Part shown: piece after piece, positions 43,209 through 52,232 of the stretch
Layout: every line of letters begins with the position of its first letter
Position numbering within the stretch: the first letter of the stretch is position 1
DNA from: Tamlana sp038148895
GTDB lineage: Bacteria > Bacteroidota > Bacteroidia > Flavobacteriales > Flavobacteriaceae
Strand: one strand, 5' to 3'
NCBI GenBank assembly: GCA_038148895.1
Contig: JBBVGQ010000001.1
DNA: 64,000 nt
Notes under the pieces: model-generated
Databases searched by the model: none
What the model saw: only the letters and a program-made list of their open reading frames with translations
What the model was told of the DNA's origin: nothing
Position numbers and translations under genes: made by a program

Positions 43209-45122
43209 ATGCAAGCAAAATACCTACTTAAGTTTTTACTTCTTTTTGTTCTTCTTAAAGGATTTTCCCAAAACAATTATTATTCGAGTTTAACCATTCC
43301 AGCAAAACTGGATGAATATGCAAACGCGGTTGTAAGATCTTATGATACGGAAATCAGTTTAACATCTACCGATGAAATGCTTGTTAAAAGAAAACGTATA
43401 GTTACCGTTTTAAATAAAAAGGGAAATAGCAATGTTGATGCCTACGTGCATTATGATAATAATATAAAAATAATAACACTCGAGGCCTTGGTTTATAATC
43501 AGTATGGTGCGCTTATTAAAAAAATTAAAAAGAAGGATTTTAAGGATGAAAGTGCTGTTGACGGTGGTACACTGTATTCTGATTCTAGGGTTAAATATTT
43601 AGAATATACTCCAATTTCGTACCCATACACTATTGAATTTGTCTGTGAAACATCAACAGAAAATACTGCCTTTATTCCGTCATTCAATCCTTTAACAGAT
43701 TCATATGTTGGAGTTGAAAGCAGCTCATACAGCATTAGTTTTCCAGAGTCTATAACTATAAGAAAAAAGGAAAAGAATTTGGAAGGTTGCGACATACAAA
43801 AGGAAGAAGCCCAAGGACAAATTAAGTACAGGGTTAAAAACCTTGAGGCATTTAAACCTGAAGATTATAGCCCGCCAGTTTTTGATATTGCCCCAAAAGT
43901 ATTATTTGCATCGCAGCAATTTACTTTAGAAGGTGTTGCAGCTGAAGTCATGGATTGGAACAGTTTTGGACATTGGATGTACCGCGATTTGATTGCGAAC
44001 ACTTATGATTTGCCCGAAAGCACAATAAATTCAGTGAAGGATTTAGTAAAGAATGAATCAAATGATATCGATAAGGCCAAGAAAATTTATCAGTATGTTC
44101 AGGATAAAGTTAGGTATATAAGTGTTCAGGTCGGTATTGGTGGATGGAAGCCTTTTAATGCCTCTGAAGTTGACAGGTTAGGTTATGGTGACTGCAAGGC
44201 TTTAACTAATTATACACGTGCCCTATTAATGGCGGTAGGCGTAGAGTCTAACTATACGGTGGTTTATGCAGGAAGTTCTCAAAGAAGTTTGGAGAGTGAC
44301 TTTGCTGCAATGCAAGGAAACCATGTTATTCTAAATATACCGAGCCCAGAAGAAAATATCTGGTTGGAGTGCACCAGTCAAAAGCTACCATTTGGTTTTA
44401 TTGGAGATTTTACGGACGATAGAGATGTTTTGGTTATAACCCCAGAGGGAGGTAAAATTGAGCACACCAAAAAATATTCTACAGAAGAGAATACACAACA
44501 TATTAAAGGGGAGTATATCATTTCAAGTGATGGATTCATTGATGCAAAAGCTAATATTATTTCAAAAGGTATTCAATATGATGATAAGTATTGGTTGGAA
44601 ACTCAGGCAGAGCGCGATTTAGATTTACATTATAAAAAGAGATGGAAGTACATTAATACGGTAACAATTGATAAAATGACCCTAAAAAATGATAAAACAA
44701 ACATTGCCTTTAAGGAAAGTATAGATTTTCACGCTTCAAATTATACAAAAAAGGCCGGGAATAGAATGTTACTAACAGTAAATGCATTGAATAGGAACAC
44801 ACATGTGCCAGATCGGTATAAGACCAGAAAATATCCATTAAAAATCAAAAGGGGTTTTATTTATGAGGACGACGTAAAGATTACATTGCCTTTAGATTAT
44901 GAAGTAGAATCTTTGCCCAAGAACATTTTGGTCGAAAATAAATTTGGTATCTATAAAGCTGAATTCATCAAACAAAATGACAGTACGGTGGTTTACAAAA
45001 GAAAATGGGTTGTTAATGACGGAGAATTTCCTAAAGAAGACTATGAAGACTTCAGGTCTTTTTTCAAAGATGTATCTCGGTATGATAATTCAAAAATTGC
45101 ACTAATAAAAACCCAACTATAA
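43209..45122 (+). CDS. DUF3857 / transglutaminase-like exported protein 1
   Basis: 637 residues. Signal peptide (LLKFLLLFVLLKGFSQ), DUF3857 domain over residues ~50-270, then a transglutaminase-like core: YVQDKVRYISVQVGIGGWKP and YGDCKALTNYTRALL with the catalytic Cys, GNHVILNI with His, and a C-terminal DUF3858-like domain. These are periplasmic or outer-membrane-associated proteins common in Bacteroidetes; whether they cleave or cross-link is unknown. Forms a pair with the next gene, 11 bases downstream. Confidence 0.85.
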   Translation: MQAKYLLKFLLLFVLLKGFSQNNYYSSLTIPAKLDEYANAVVRSYDTEISLTSTDEMLVKRKRIVTVLNKKGNSNVDAYVHYDNNIKIITLEALVYNQYGALIKKIKKKDFKDESAVDGGTLYSDSRVKYLEYTPISYPYTIEFVCETSTENTAFIPSFNPLTDSYVGVESSSYSISFPESITIRKKEKNLEGCDIQKEEAQGQIKYRVKNLEAFKPEDYSPPVFDIAPKVLFASQQFTLEGVAAEVMDWNSFGHWMYRDLIANTYDLPESTINSVKDLVKNESNDIDKAKKIYQYVQDKVRYISVQVGIGGWKPFNASEVDRLGYGDCKALTNYTRALLMAVGVESNYTVVYAGSSQRSLESDFAAMQGNHVILNIPSPEENIWLECTSQKLPFGFIGDFTDDRDVLVITPEGGKIEHTKKYSTEENTQHIKGEYIISSDGFIDAKANIISKGIQYDDKYWLETQAERDLDLHYKKRWKYINTVTIDKMTLKNDKTNIAFKESIDFHASNYTKKAGNRMLLTVNALNRNTHVPDRYKTRKYPLKIKRGFIYEDDVKITLPLDYEVESLPKNILVENKFGIYKAEFIKQNDSTVVYKRKWVVNDGEFPKEDYEDFRSFFKDVSRYDNSKIALIKTQL

Positions 45123-45133
45123 AAATACCTCAT

Positions 45134-47161
45134 ATGAAAATTAGAATTTTATTGCTATCGCTCTCTGTTTCGTTTATTTCAAATGGTCAAAACTACAAAT
45201 TTGGTAAGGTTTCAAAGGAAGAACTAATGGAAAAGATTAGCCCGTTAGATTCTTCTGCCTCAGCAGCCTATTTGTACAAATACCGCAGAACACATATTGA
45301 GTACAGGCAGGGTCAAGGATTTTATATAGAAACAGATGTACATCAGCGAATAAAAATATATACTAAAGAGGGTTTTGGTTATGCAACAAAAAGCATCAAT
45401 TTACATGTAAGCAATAATGAAAATGAAGAGGTTGTTGGATTAAAGGCCTATACCTACAATTTAGATGATGACAAAATTGTTGAAACCAAGTTGGAAAAGG
45501 ACGGGGTATTTGAAACACAAGAGTCCAAATATAGAAATCAACAAAAGTTTACCATGCCCAATTTGAAGGAGGGAAGTGTTATTGAGTTTAAATATACGAT
45601 TAACTCACCATTTTATTGGAATGTAGAAAACTTTGAATTTCAACATGCCATACCGGTAAAGGAGCTTTATGCTGTGTTTGAAACACCAGAATATTTCAAT
45701 TTTAAGATAAATCCAAAGGGATTTCTTAGGGTAACTCCAAGACAGGAAAGAGGCTCGGGTAAAATTCTTTTCAGTGATAAAGTGAGAGGTGGAGGCGGTA
45801 TGAGCGGTGCAGGTCTAAGTGGACCCACAATAACAACCTACACCAATACATCTGTGGATTTTGTAAAGTATTCAACATATTATACTTTTAAGGACGTACC
45901 TGCATTAAAAGATGAGCCTTTTGTAAATAACATCGATAATTATCGTTCTGCTGTTAAATATGAATTATCGTATACAAGCTTTCCTCAGTCACCTTTCAAA
46001 TATTATTCAACCACTTGGGAAGATGTAGTTAAAACCATTTATGATAGTTCTGCCTTTGGGAACGAATTGGAAAAAACAGGATATTTTGAAGATGAGGTTG
46101 ATGCGCTTGTAGCATCCGTTTCAAATCCTATGGAAAAAGCGGCATTGATTTATCATTTTGTGAAATCGAAGGTAAAATGGAACAGGTATTATGGGAAATA
46201 TACTGATGATGGAGTAAAGAAAGCCTATCAAACAAAAACTGGCAATGTAGCTGAAATAAACCTCATGCTAACAGCTATGTTGCGCTATGTTGGCTTAAAT
46301 GCCAATCCTGTTTTAATAAGTACACGAAATAATGGAATACCGTTGTTTCCAACATTAGATGGCTATAATTATGTTATTGCAGCCATTGAATCCCCAGAAG
46401 GTGTAATTTTATTAGATGCCACAAATGAGTATGGAACACCCAATGTATTGCCTTTAAGAACCTTAAATTGGGAAGGAAGAATTGTTAGAGAAGATAAGTC
46501 TTCATCAACGATCAATTTATACCCCAAACAAAAATCGCAGGATAAATTGACTATGATGGTCAATTTGACGAGTGTAGGCGGATTAGAAGGAAGTATAAGG
46601 TCTATAAAGACCAATCATCACGCTATGACATATAGAAAAAGATACCTTGAAACCGACCATGATCAGTACCTTGAGGATCTTGAAAATAAGTATGGTGGTA
46701 TGGAGATTGAAGAATTTTCGGTTAAAAATGAAAATGATTTGTCAAAACCAGTTATGGAGTCCTACAAATTTTCAATTGAAAGTCAGGCAGACGTCATAGA
46801 CGACAAAATATATTTTTCACCACTATTCTTTTTAAGGTCAAAAGAGAACCCCTTTAAGTTAGAAAAGCGAGAATTTCCTATTGATTTTAGTTATCCGTCC
46901 AGCATTAAATACATGGTAATTGTGAATTTGCCTGAGGGATACAAAGTAGAATCGATCCCCGAGCCCGCTGCTATGGTATTGCCTGAAAACTTAGGGGGCT
47001 TTAAATATAATTTGGAGGCTAGAGGGACTAATATTCAAATTATAGTAGATACTGAAATTAATGAAGCCATTATATCCCCTATTTATTATGATGCTTTAAA
47101 AGCTTATTTTAGCAAACTCGTAGAAAAAGAATCAGAACAAATAGTTTTAACAAAAGTATAA
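45134..47161 (+). CDS. DUF3857 / transglutaminase-like exported protein 2
   Basis: 675 residues with signal peptide (MKIRILLLSLSVSFISNGQ). It resembles its neighbour in plan: DUF3857 N-terminal part, then a transglutaminase-like region (LIYHFVKSKVKWNRYYGKYT and GNVAEINLMLTAMLRYVGL), followed by NYVIAAIE and LLDATNEYG. Where its neighbour has YGDCKALT, this protein has GNVAEIN, so the catalytic Cys is missing and it is probably not an active enzyme. An extra Gly-rich loop (VRGGGGMSGAGLSG) lies near residue 220. A paired active and inactive copy is plausible. Confidence 0.83.
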   Translation: MKIRILLLSLSVSFISNGQNYKFGKVSKEELMEKISPLDSSASAAYLYKYRRTHIEYRQGQGFYIETDVHQRIKIYTKEGFGYATKSINLHVSNNENEEVVGLKAYTYNLDDDKIVETKLEKDGVFETQESKYRNQQKFTMPNLKEGSVIEFKYTINSPFYWNVENFEFQHAIPVKELYAVFETPEYFNFKINPKGFLRVTPRQERGSGKILFSDKVRGGGGMSGAGLSGPTITTYTNTSVDFVKYSTYYTFKDVPALKDEPFVNNIDNYRSAVKYELSYTSFPQSPFKYYSTTWEDVVKTIYDSSAFGNELEKTGYFEDEVDALVASVSNPMEKAALIYHFVKSKVKWNRYYGKYTDDGVKKAYQTKTGNVAEINLMLTAMLRYVGLNANPVLISTRNNGIPLFPTLDGYNYVIAAIESPEGVILLDATNEYGTPNVLPLRTLNWEGRIVREDKSSSTINLYPKQKSQDKLTMMVNLTSVGGLEGSIRSIKTNHHAMTYRKRYLETDHDQYLEDLENKYGGMEIEEFSVKNENDLSKPVMESYKFSIESQADVIDDKIYFSPLFFLRSKENPFKLEKREFPIDFSYPSSIKYMVIVNLPEGYKVESIPEPAAMVLPENLGGFKYNLEARGTNIQIIVDTEINEAIISPIYYDALKAYFSKLVEKESEQIVLTKV

Positions 47162-47487
47162 TGGACATAAAAAACGCTCAAAAAATAGTTGATGATTGGA
47201 TTAAAGACCACGGTGTTCGCTATTTTAATGAACTCACCAATATGGCACAATTAACCGAAGAGGTCGGTGAGGTTGCGCGAATTATTGCTCGCAGATATGG
47301 TGAGCAGAGCGAAAAGGAAAGCGATAAAAACAAAGACCTTGGTGAAGAATTGGCAGATGTGCTTTTTGTCGTTTTGTGTTTGGCCAACCAAACCAATGTA
47401 AATTTGCAGGAAGCTTTTGATAAGAGAATGGACAAGAAAGCAAAACGAGACCACGATAGGCACCACAATAACGAAAAATTAAAATAA
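47161..47487 (+). CDS. MazG-like nucleotide pyrophosphohydrolase
   Basis: 108 residues, all-alpha NTP pyrophosphatase fold: LTEEVGEVARIIARRYGEQS supplies the ExxE metal ligands and LGEELADVLFVVLCLANQ the ExxD ligands. Cleaves a nucleoside triphosphate to monophosphate and pyrophosphate; the specific nucleotide is unknown. Overlaps the previous stop by 1 base and ends before a terminator. Confidence 0.9.
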   Translation: MDIKNAQKIVDDWIKDHGVRYFNELTNMAQLTEEVGEVARIIARRYGEQSEKESDKNKDLGEELADVLFVVLCLANQTNVNLQEAFDKRMDKKAKRDHDRHHNNEKLK

Positions 47488-47504
47488 ATTATAAGTATCT
47501 TTGG

Positions 47505-47533
47505 GCGCTTCTTTTTAAGAAGCGCTTTTTTTG
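47505..47533 (+). terminator. Intrinsic terminator after mazG-like gene
   Basis: GCGCTTC (47505-47511) pairs with GAAGCGC (47519-47525) around TTTTTAA, followed by eight T. Confidence 0.92.
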
Positions 47534-47574
47534 TGCTCGACGGTGTTGGGTATCAAACATTTTAATTTTTTACA

Positions 47575-48801
47575 ATGAATTTTACGCTTCATAAATCGCA
47601 AATCACTAGTCGTCAATCTGAAATCACAATAACGGGTTCAAAAAGTGAATCGAACAGGTTATTGCTGTTGCAGGCACTCTATCCAGAATTTAAACTTGAA
47701 AATGTTTCAAATTCAGACGATAGCGAATTAATGACCAAGGCTTTGGCATCTTCTGAGAAAGTGGTTGATATCCATCATGCGGGTACAGCCATGCGTTTTT
47801 TAACGGCATATTTTTCTATTCAAGAGGGAAGGGAAACCATACTTACCGGTTCAAAACGGATGAAAGAACGCCCTATCAAAATTTTAGTTGATGCATTAAC
47901 CGATCTTGGCGTAGATATTAGTTACGAAGAAAATGAAGGCTTTCCACCAATAAGAATTCAGGGAAAAAAATTGACCAAACATAAAGTCTCGCTAAAGGCA
48001 AATGTGAGCAGTCAATATATTTCGGCTTTATTATTGATTGCTTCAAGACTTGAAAATGGATTGGAACTGACCCTTGAAGGTGAAATCACTTCAGTGCCCT
48101 ATATAAAAATGACCTTAAGTTTATTGGATGAAATTGGTGTTGAAAATCATTTTCAAAATAATAAAATAACTGTAAAACCATCCACTGGAAACCTTCAACC
48201 AAAAACATTGACAGTGGAATCCGATTGGTCGTCAGCATCATATTACTTTAGCATTGTGGCATTATGCCCTGCAGGAACAGAAATAACATTATCTTCCTAC
48301 AAAGAAAACTCGTTGCAGGGAGATTCTTGTTTGGTTGATATTTATAAACATTTTGGCGTTTCAACGGTATTTAAGGGAAATTCAGTAACCTTAAAAAAGG
48401 TGAATAAAAATCTCGAACCTTTAACTTTAGACTTGAAAAATGCGCCTGATATTGCCCAAACCATTGCTGTGACCTGTTTCGCCTTAGGAATAAAATGTGA
48501 TTTAACGGGTCTTCACACCCTAAAAATTAAGGAAACGGACAGATTGGTTGCTTTAAAAACCGAAATTAAAAAGTTAGGTGGTCAAGTTGAAATTACCGAT
48601 AAATCATTACACCTTTCGGCCTCAACAAATATCAAGGAAATGGTTTCAATAACTACTTATAACGATCACAGAATGGCCATGGCATTCGCACCTTTGGCAT
48701 TAAAAACCAACATTATCATAGAAGACGCCATGGTGGTTTCAAAATCCTATCCAACGTTTTGGGATGATCTAAAATCCATCGGATTTCAATTAACCAAATA
48801 A
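47575..48801 (+). CDS. aroA: 3-phosphoshikimate 1-carboxyvinyltransferase (EPSP synthase)
   Basis: Sixth step of the shikimate pathway. 408 residues: GSKSESNRLLLLQAL with the catalytic Lys and Ser/Arg, then HAGTAMRFLTAYFS, SKRMKERPIKILVDAL, SQYISALLL, KETDRLVALKTEI and NDHRMAMAFA, the usual EPSP synthase landmarks. About 20 residues shorter than E. coli AroA. It stands alone, between terminators and the queA promoter. Confidence 0.96.
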   Translation: MNFTLHKSQITSRQSEITITGSKSESNRLLLLQALYPEFKLENVSNSDDSELMTKALASSEKVVDIHHAGTAMRFLTAYFSIQEGRETILTGSKRMKERPIKILVDALTDLGVDISYEENEGFPPIRIQGKKLTKHKVSLKANVSSQYISALLLIASRLENGLELTLEGEITSVPYIKMTLSLLDEIGVENHFQNNKITVKPSTGNLQPKTLTVESDWSSASYYFSIVALCPAGTEITLSSYKENSLQGDSCLVDIYKHFGVSTVFKGNSVTLKKVNKNLEPLTLDLKNAPDIAQTIAVTCFALGIKCDLTGLHTLKIKETDRLVALKTEIKKLGGQVEITDKSLHLSASTNIKEMVSITTYNDHRMAMAFAPLALKTNIIIEDAMVVSKSYPTFWDDLKSIGFQLTK

Positions 48802-48816
48802 TAATCACCCATTTAC

Positions 48817-48849
48817 TTGACAACCCCTGTTTTGAGATTGTATATTTGC
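48817..48849 (+). promoter_or_regulatory. Promoter of queA
   Basis: TTG (48817-48819), 21 bases, then TATATTTGC (48841-48849), a full match to the -7 consensus. Expected start near 48855, about 25 bases before the ATG. Confidence 0.8.
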
Positions 48850-48880
48850 AACTTTGCAAAAATTAAATAAAAATAAATAG

Positions 48881-49930
48881 ATGAAATTATCACACTTCGG
48901 ATTCGATTTACCGAACGAATTATTAGCAGAATATCCAGCGGAAAACAGAGATGAATCTCGTTTAATGGTATTGGACAGAAAAAAACAAACCATTGAACAT
49001 AAAATGTTTAAAGATTTAATTGACTACTTTAATGAAGACGATGTTCTAATCTTAAACAACACCAAGGTTTTTCCTGCTAGATTGTACGGTAACAAAGAAA
49101 AAACAGGTGCAAGAATAGAGGTGTTTTTGTTGAGGGAGCTCAATCAAGAGCAACGTCTCTGGGATGTTTTGGTAGATCCTGCCCGTAAAATAAGAATTGG
49201 CAATAAGTTATATTTTGGTGATGACGACACTTTGGTTGCTGAGGTCATTGATAATACTACCTCGCGCGGACGTACCTTACGTTTTTTATATGATGGTTCG
49301 TACCGTGAGTTCCGTTTAAAATTAAATGAACTTGGTGAAACACCGCTTCCTAAATATATTAAAAGAAATGTTGAACCAGAGGATGAGGACCGCTACCAAA
49401 CCATTTTCGCAAAGCACGAAGGGGCAGTAGCCGCGCCAACAGCCGGACTGCACTTTTCAAAACATCTTTTGAAGCGTTTGGAGATTAAAGGCGTCAACTT
49501 TGCAGAGGTGACCTTACATGTTGGTCTAGGTACGTTTAATCCAGTTGAGGTTGAAGATTTGTCTAAGCATAAAATGGATAGCGAAGAGCTAAAAATTGAT
49601 GCAAAGGCGGTAGAAATAGTTAACAAAGGAATCAAAAACAAGAAACGTGTTTGTGCCGTGGGTACAACAGCTATGCGTGCCATTGAAAGCGCAGTATCTT
49701 CAAACGGAATGCTAAATGAAGTTGATGGTTGGACCAATAAATTTATCTTCCCTCCGTACGATTTCAGCATTGCTAATTGCATGATTACCAATTTCCACAC
49801 GCCAAAATCCACGCTTTTAATGATGGTGTCTGCTTTTGCAGGTCACGATTTTATAAAACGTGCCTACGAAGAGGCTATCAAAGAAAAGTATAAGTTTTAC
49901 AGTTATGGCGATGCCATGCTGATTTTGTAA
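48881..49930 (+). CDS. queA: S-adenosylmethionine:tRNA ribosyltransferase-isomerase
   Basis: Builds epoxyqueuosine in tRNA from the preQ1 base with SAM as ribosyl donor. 349 residues: FDLPNELLAEYPAENRDESR, LNNTKVFPARLYG, EVFLLRE, VAAPTAGLHFSK, EVTLHVGLGTFNPV and the C-terminal NFHTPKSTLLMMVSAFAG. Full family length. Other queuosine genes are not nearby. Confidence 0.97.
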   Translation: MKLSHFGFDLPNELLAEYPAENRDESRLMVLDRKKQTIEHKMFKDLIDYFNEDDVLILNNTKVFPARLYGNKEKTGARIEVFLLRELNQEQRLWDVLVDPARKIRIGNKLYFGDDDTLVAEVIDNTTSRGRTLRFLYDGSYREFRLKLNELGETPLPKYIKRNVEPEDEDRYQTIFAKHEGAVAAPTAGLHFSKHLLKRLEIKGVNFAEVTLHVGLGTFNPVEVEDLSKHKMDSEELKIDAKAVEIVNKGIKNKKRVCAVGTTAMRAIESAVSSNGMLNEVDGWTNKFIFPPYDFSIANCMITNFHTPKSTLLMMVSAFAGHDFIKRAYEEAIKEKYKFYSYGDAMLIL

Positions 49931-49938
49931 AAAATTTA

Positions 49939-49965
49939 AGGCCTTGTTAGTTCAAGGCTTTTTTC
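49939..49965 (+). terminator. Intrinsic terminator of queA
   Basis: GCCTTG (49941-49946) with CAAGGC (49953-49958) around a 6-base loop, followed by six T. Confidence 0.88.
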
Positions 49966-49967
49966 TT

Positions 49968-50029
49968 GGGCGTTACCCTGCGGGTCGGGCTTTACGCGCT
50001 ACACTGTAGCCTGCTTCAATCACTAACGC
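49968..50029 (+). repeat. Dispersed MITE/REP-like repeat, copy C
   Basis: Starts GGGCGTTACCCTGCGGGTCG, contains GGGCTTTACGC and ends TCAATCACTAACGC. It is a shorter version (62 bases) with a deletion relative to copies A, B and D. It lies right after the queA terminator; downstream come short ATCGTAA-type direct repeats (50092-50130). Confidence 0.75.
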
Positions 50030-50133
50030 GGGCTTTGAGTTACCACATTCAAATTGGGATGGTCTAAGTAAGCATCAGAGTTTGAATGAATCATAATTCG
50101 TAATCAAAAATCGTAAATCGTAAATCGATTCAT

Positions 50134-50142
50134 TATTTTTGC
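50134..50142 (+). promoter_or_regulatory. -7 element of the rlmN promoter
   Basis: TATTTTTGC is a full match to TAnnTTTGY and ends 6 bases before the ATG, so the transcript would be nearly leaderless. No good TTTG upstream. Confidence 0.5.
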
Positions 50143-50148
50143 ACATCT

Positions 50149-51189
50149 ATGGAAACCAACAAAAAAGACATAAGGGCACTTACCAAAGAACAGTTACGTG
50201 ATTTTTTTGTAAAGCAAGGCGATAAAGCATTTCGCGGCAATCAAGTTTACGAGTGGCTGTGGCAAAAATCTGCTCACACTTTTGAGGATATGACCAATAT
50301 TTCAAAAGAAACACGCCAAATGTTGGAGGACAATTTTGTAATCAATCATATTAAGGTTGATACCATGCAGCGTAGCCATGACGGTACCATAAAAAATGCA
50401 GTGCGCTTGCACGACGATTTAATTGTGGAATCTGTTTTAATACCTACTCCTACCAGAACAACGGCGTGTGTATCGAGTCAGGTTGGCTGTAGTTTAGATT
50501 GTAAGTTCTGTGCCACAGCGCGTTTAAAGCGTATGCGCAATTTAAATCCTGATGAAATATACGATCAAGTTGTTGCCATAGATAATGAAAGTAGACTGTA
50601 TCACAATAGGCCGTTAAGCAATATTGTGTTCATGGGCATGGGCGAACCGCTTATGAATTATAATAATGTTATTAAAGCCATTGACAAAATTACCTCACCC
50701 GAAGGTTTGGGTATGTCGCCAAAGCGTATTGTAGTCTCTACTTCAGGTGTACCAAAAATGATAAAAAAAATGGCTGATGATGAGGTTAAATTTAAGTTGG
50801 CCGTTTCACTTCATTCGGCTATTGATGAGGTGCGCACTTCCATTATGCCGTTCAATGCGACCTTTCCTTTAAGTGACTTACGTGAAGCTTTACAATATTG
50901 GTATGCCAAAACCAAAAACAGAATAACCTATGAATATGTTGTTTGGGATGGCATAAACGACAAAAGAAAAGACGTAGACGCCTTGGTGGAATTCTGTAAA
51001 TTCGCCCCTAGCAAAGTCAATCTTATTGAATACAACCCCATTGATGATGGTGAGTTTCAACAGGCCAATTCCAAAGCATTGGATATGTACATAAGTGTTC
51101 TTGAGGCGAACAATATTACGGTTACTGTGCGTCGAAGCCGGGGCAAGGACATTGATGCTGCATGCGGGCAATTGGCCAACAAAAGTTGA
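50149..51189 (+). CDS. rlmN: 23S rRNA / tRNA adenine-C2 methyltransferase
   Basis: Radical SAM enzyme that methylates A2503 of 23S rRNA and A37 of some tRNAs. 346 residues with Cys114, Cys118 and Cys121 (CSLDCKFC) for the 4Fe-4S cluster, FMGMGEPLMNYNNV, SVSLHSA-like LAVSLHSAIDEVR, and a C-terminal RGKDIDAACGQL holding the methyl-carrier Cys. Typical family length. Confidence 0.97.
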   Translation: METNKKDIRALTKEQLRDFFVKQGDKAFRGNQVYEWLWQKSAHTFEDMTNISKETRQMLEDNFVINHIKVDTMQRSHDGTIKNAVRLHDDLIVESVLIPTPTRTTACVSSQVGCSLDCKFCATARLKRMRNLNPDEIYDQVVAIDNESRLYHNRPLSNIVFMGMGEPLMNYNNVIKAIDKITSPEGLGMSPKRIVVSTSGVPKMIKKMADDEVKFKLAVSLHSAIDEVRTSIMPFNATFPLSDLREALQYWYAKTKNRITYEYVVWDGINDKRKDVDALVEFCKFAPSKVNLIEYNPIDDGEFQQANSKALDMYISVLEANNITVTVRRSRGKDIDAACGQLANKS

Positions 51190-51231
51190 TTAGATTTTTA
51201 TTTCTAAAGATGATGGTTTCATCTGAAATAT

Positions 51232-51239
51232 TATCTTTG
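51232..51239 (+). promoter_or_regulatory. -7 element of the polyprenyl synthase promoter
   Basis: TATCTTTG matches the -7 consensus; it ends 8 bases before the ATG. Confidence 0.45.
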
Positions 51240-51247
51240 GGTTTCCA

Positions 51248-52225
51248 ATGAAAATAGTAGAGCAAATAAAACAGCCCATAGCCTTTGAGATGGATCTTTT
51301 TGAGCAAAAGTTCCAACTTTCAATGTCCAGCAAAGTGGCTTTGCTCAATAGAATTACCCATTACATAGTAAACCGAAAGGGCAAGCAAATGCGGCCTATG
51401 TTTGTGTTTTTGGTGGCCAAAATGGTGTCCAATGGTGAGGTTAGTGAGCGTACTTACCGCGGTGCTTCAGTTATTGAGTTGATACACACGGCTACTTTGG
51501 TACATGATGATGTGGTTGACGATAGTAACAGGCGCAGAGGTTTCTTTTCGGTAAATGCCCTTTGGAAAAATAAAATTGCGGTTTTAATTGGTGATTATTT
51601 GTTGTCCAAAGGCTTGTTGTTGTCCATTGATAATAATGATTTCGACTTGCTTAAAATTATATCAATTGCCGTTCGGGAAATGAGTGAGGGCGAATTGCTG
51701 CAAATTGAAAAAGCCAGGAAACTTGATATCACAGAAGGTGTTTATTATGAAATCATCCGTCAGAAAACCGCAACATTAATAGCCGCTTGCTGCAGTTTGG
51801 GTGCTGCCTCGGTAAAGCCAGATTCAAACCATGTAGAGACTATGCGTAAGTTTGGAGAGCTTATAGGTATGGCTTTTCAAATTAAGGATGATTTATTTGA
51901 CTATGGTGATACACAAATAGGAAAACCAACGGGTATAGACATCAAAGAGCAAAAAATGACTTTGCCCTTAATCTATGTACTCAACCAAGTATCAAAAAAG
52001 GAGAAAAGTTGGCTAATTAACTCCATTAAAAATCACAACAAAGATTCAAAACGGGTAAAAGAAGTAATTGCATTTGTTAAAAATAATGGCGGTTTGGAAT
52101 ATGCCATTGCCAAGATGAAGCAATTTCAAGAAGAGGCACTAAAAATTTTGGAAAGTTACCCAGATTCAGCACACAAGAATTCACTAAAACTTATGGTGAA
52201 TTATGTTATTGATAGGAAAAAGTAA
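51248..52225 (+). CDS. Polyprenyl diphosphate synthase
   Basis: Long-chain trans-isoprenyl diphosphate synthase, most likely for the menaquinone side chain. 325 residues: GKQMRPMFVFLVAKM, first Asp-rich motif HDDVVDDSNRRRG, then IGDYLLSKG, and second motif IKDDLFDYG. An Ala (STLVHDD is TATLVHDD here) rather than a bulky aromatic residue precedes the first motif, as in long-chain synthases. Chain length cannot be deduced with certainty. Confidence 0.92.
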   Translation: MKIVEQIKQPIAFEMDLFEQKFQLSMSSKVALLNRITHYIVNRKGKQMRPMFVFLVAKMVSNGEVSERTYRGASVIELIHTATLVHDDVVDDSNRRRGFFSVNALWKNKIAVLIGDYLLSKGLLLSIDNNDFDLLKIISIAVREMSEGELLQIEKARKLDITEGVYYEIIRQKTATLIAACCSLGAASVKPDSNHVETMRKFGELIGMAFQIKDDLFDYGDTQIGKPTGIDIKEQKMTLPLIYVLNQVSKKEKSWLINSIKNHNKDSKRVKEVIAFVKNNGGLEYAIAKMKQFQEEALKILESYPDSAHKNSLKLMVNYVIDRKK

Positions 52226-52232
52226 CAATATG

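Noticed and set aside
50092..50130. ATCGTAA-like direct repeats considered as a CRISPR or origin-type iteron array
   Set aside because: Only two or three copies of 7-9 bases with no spacers; too short and probably slippage.
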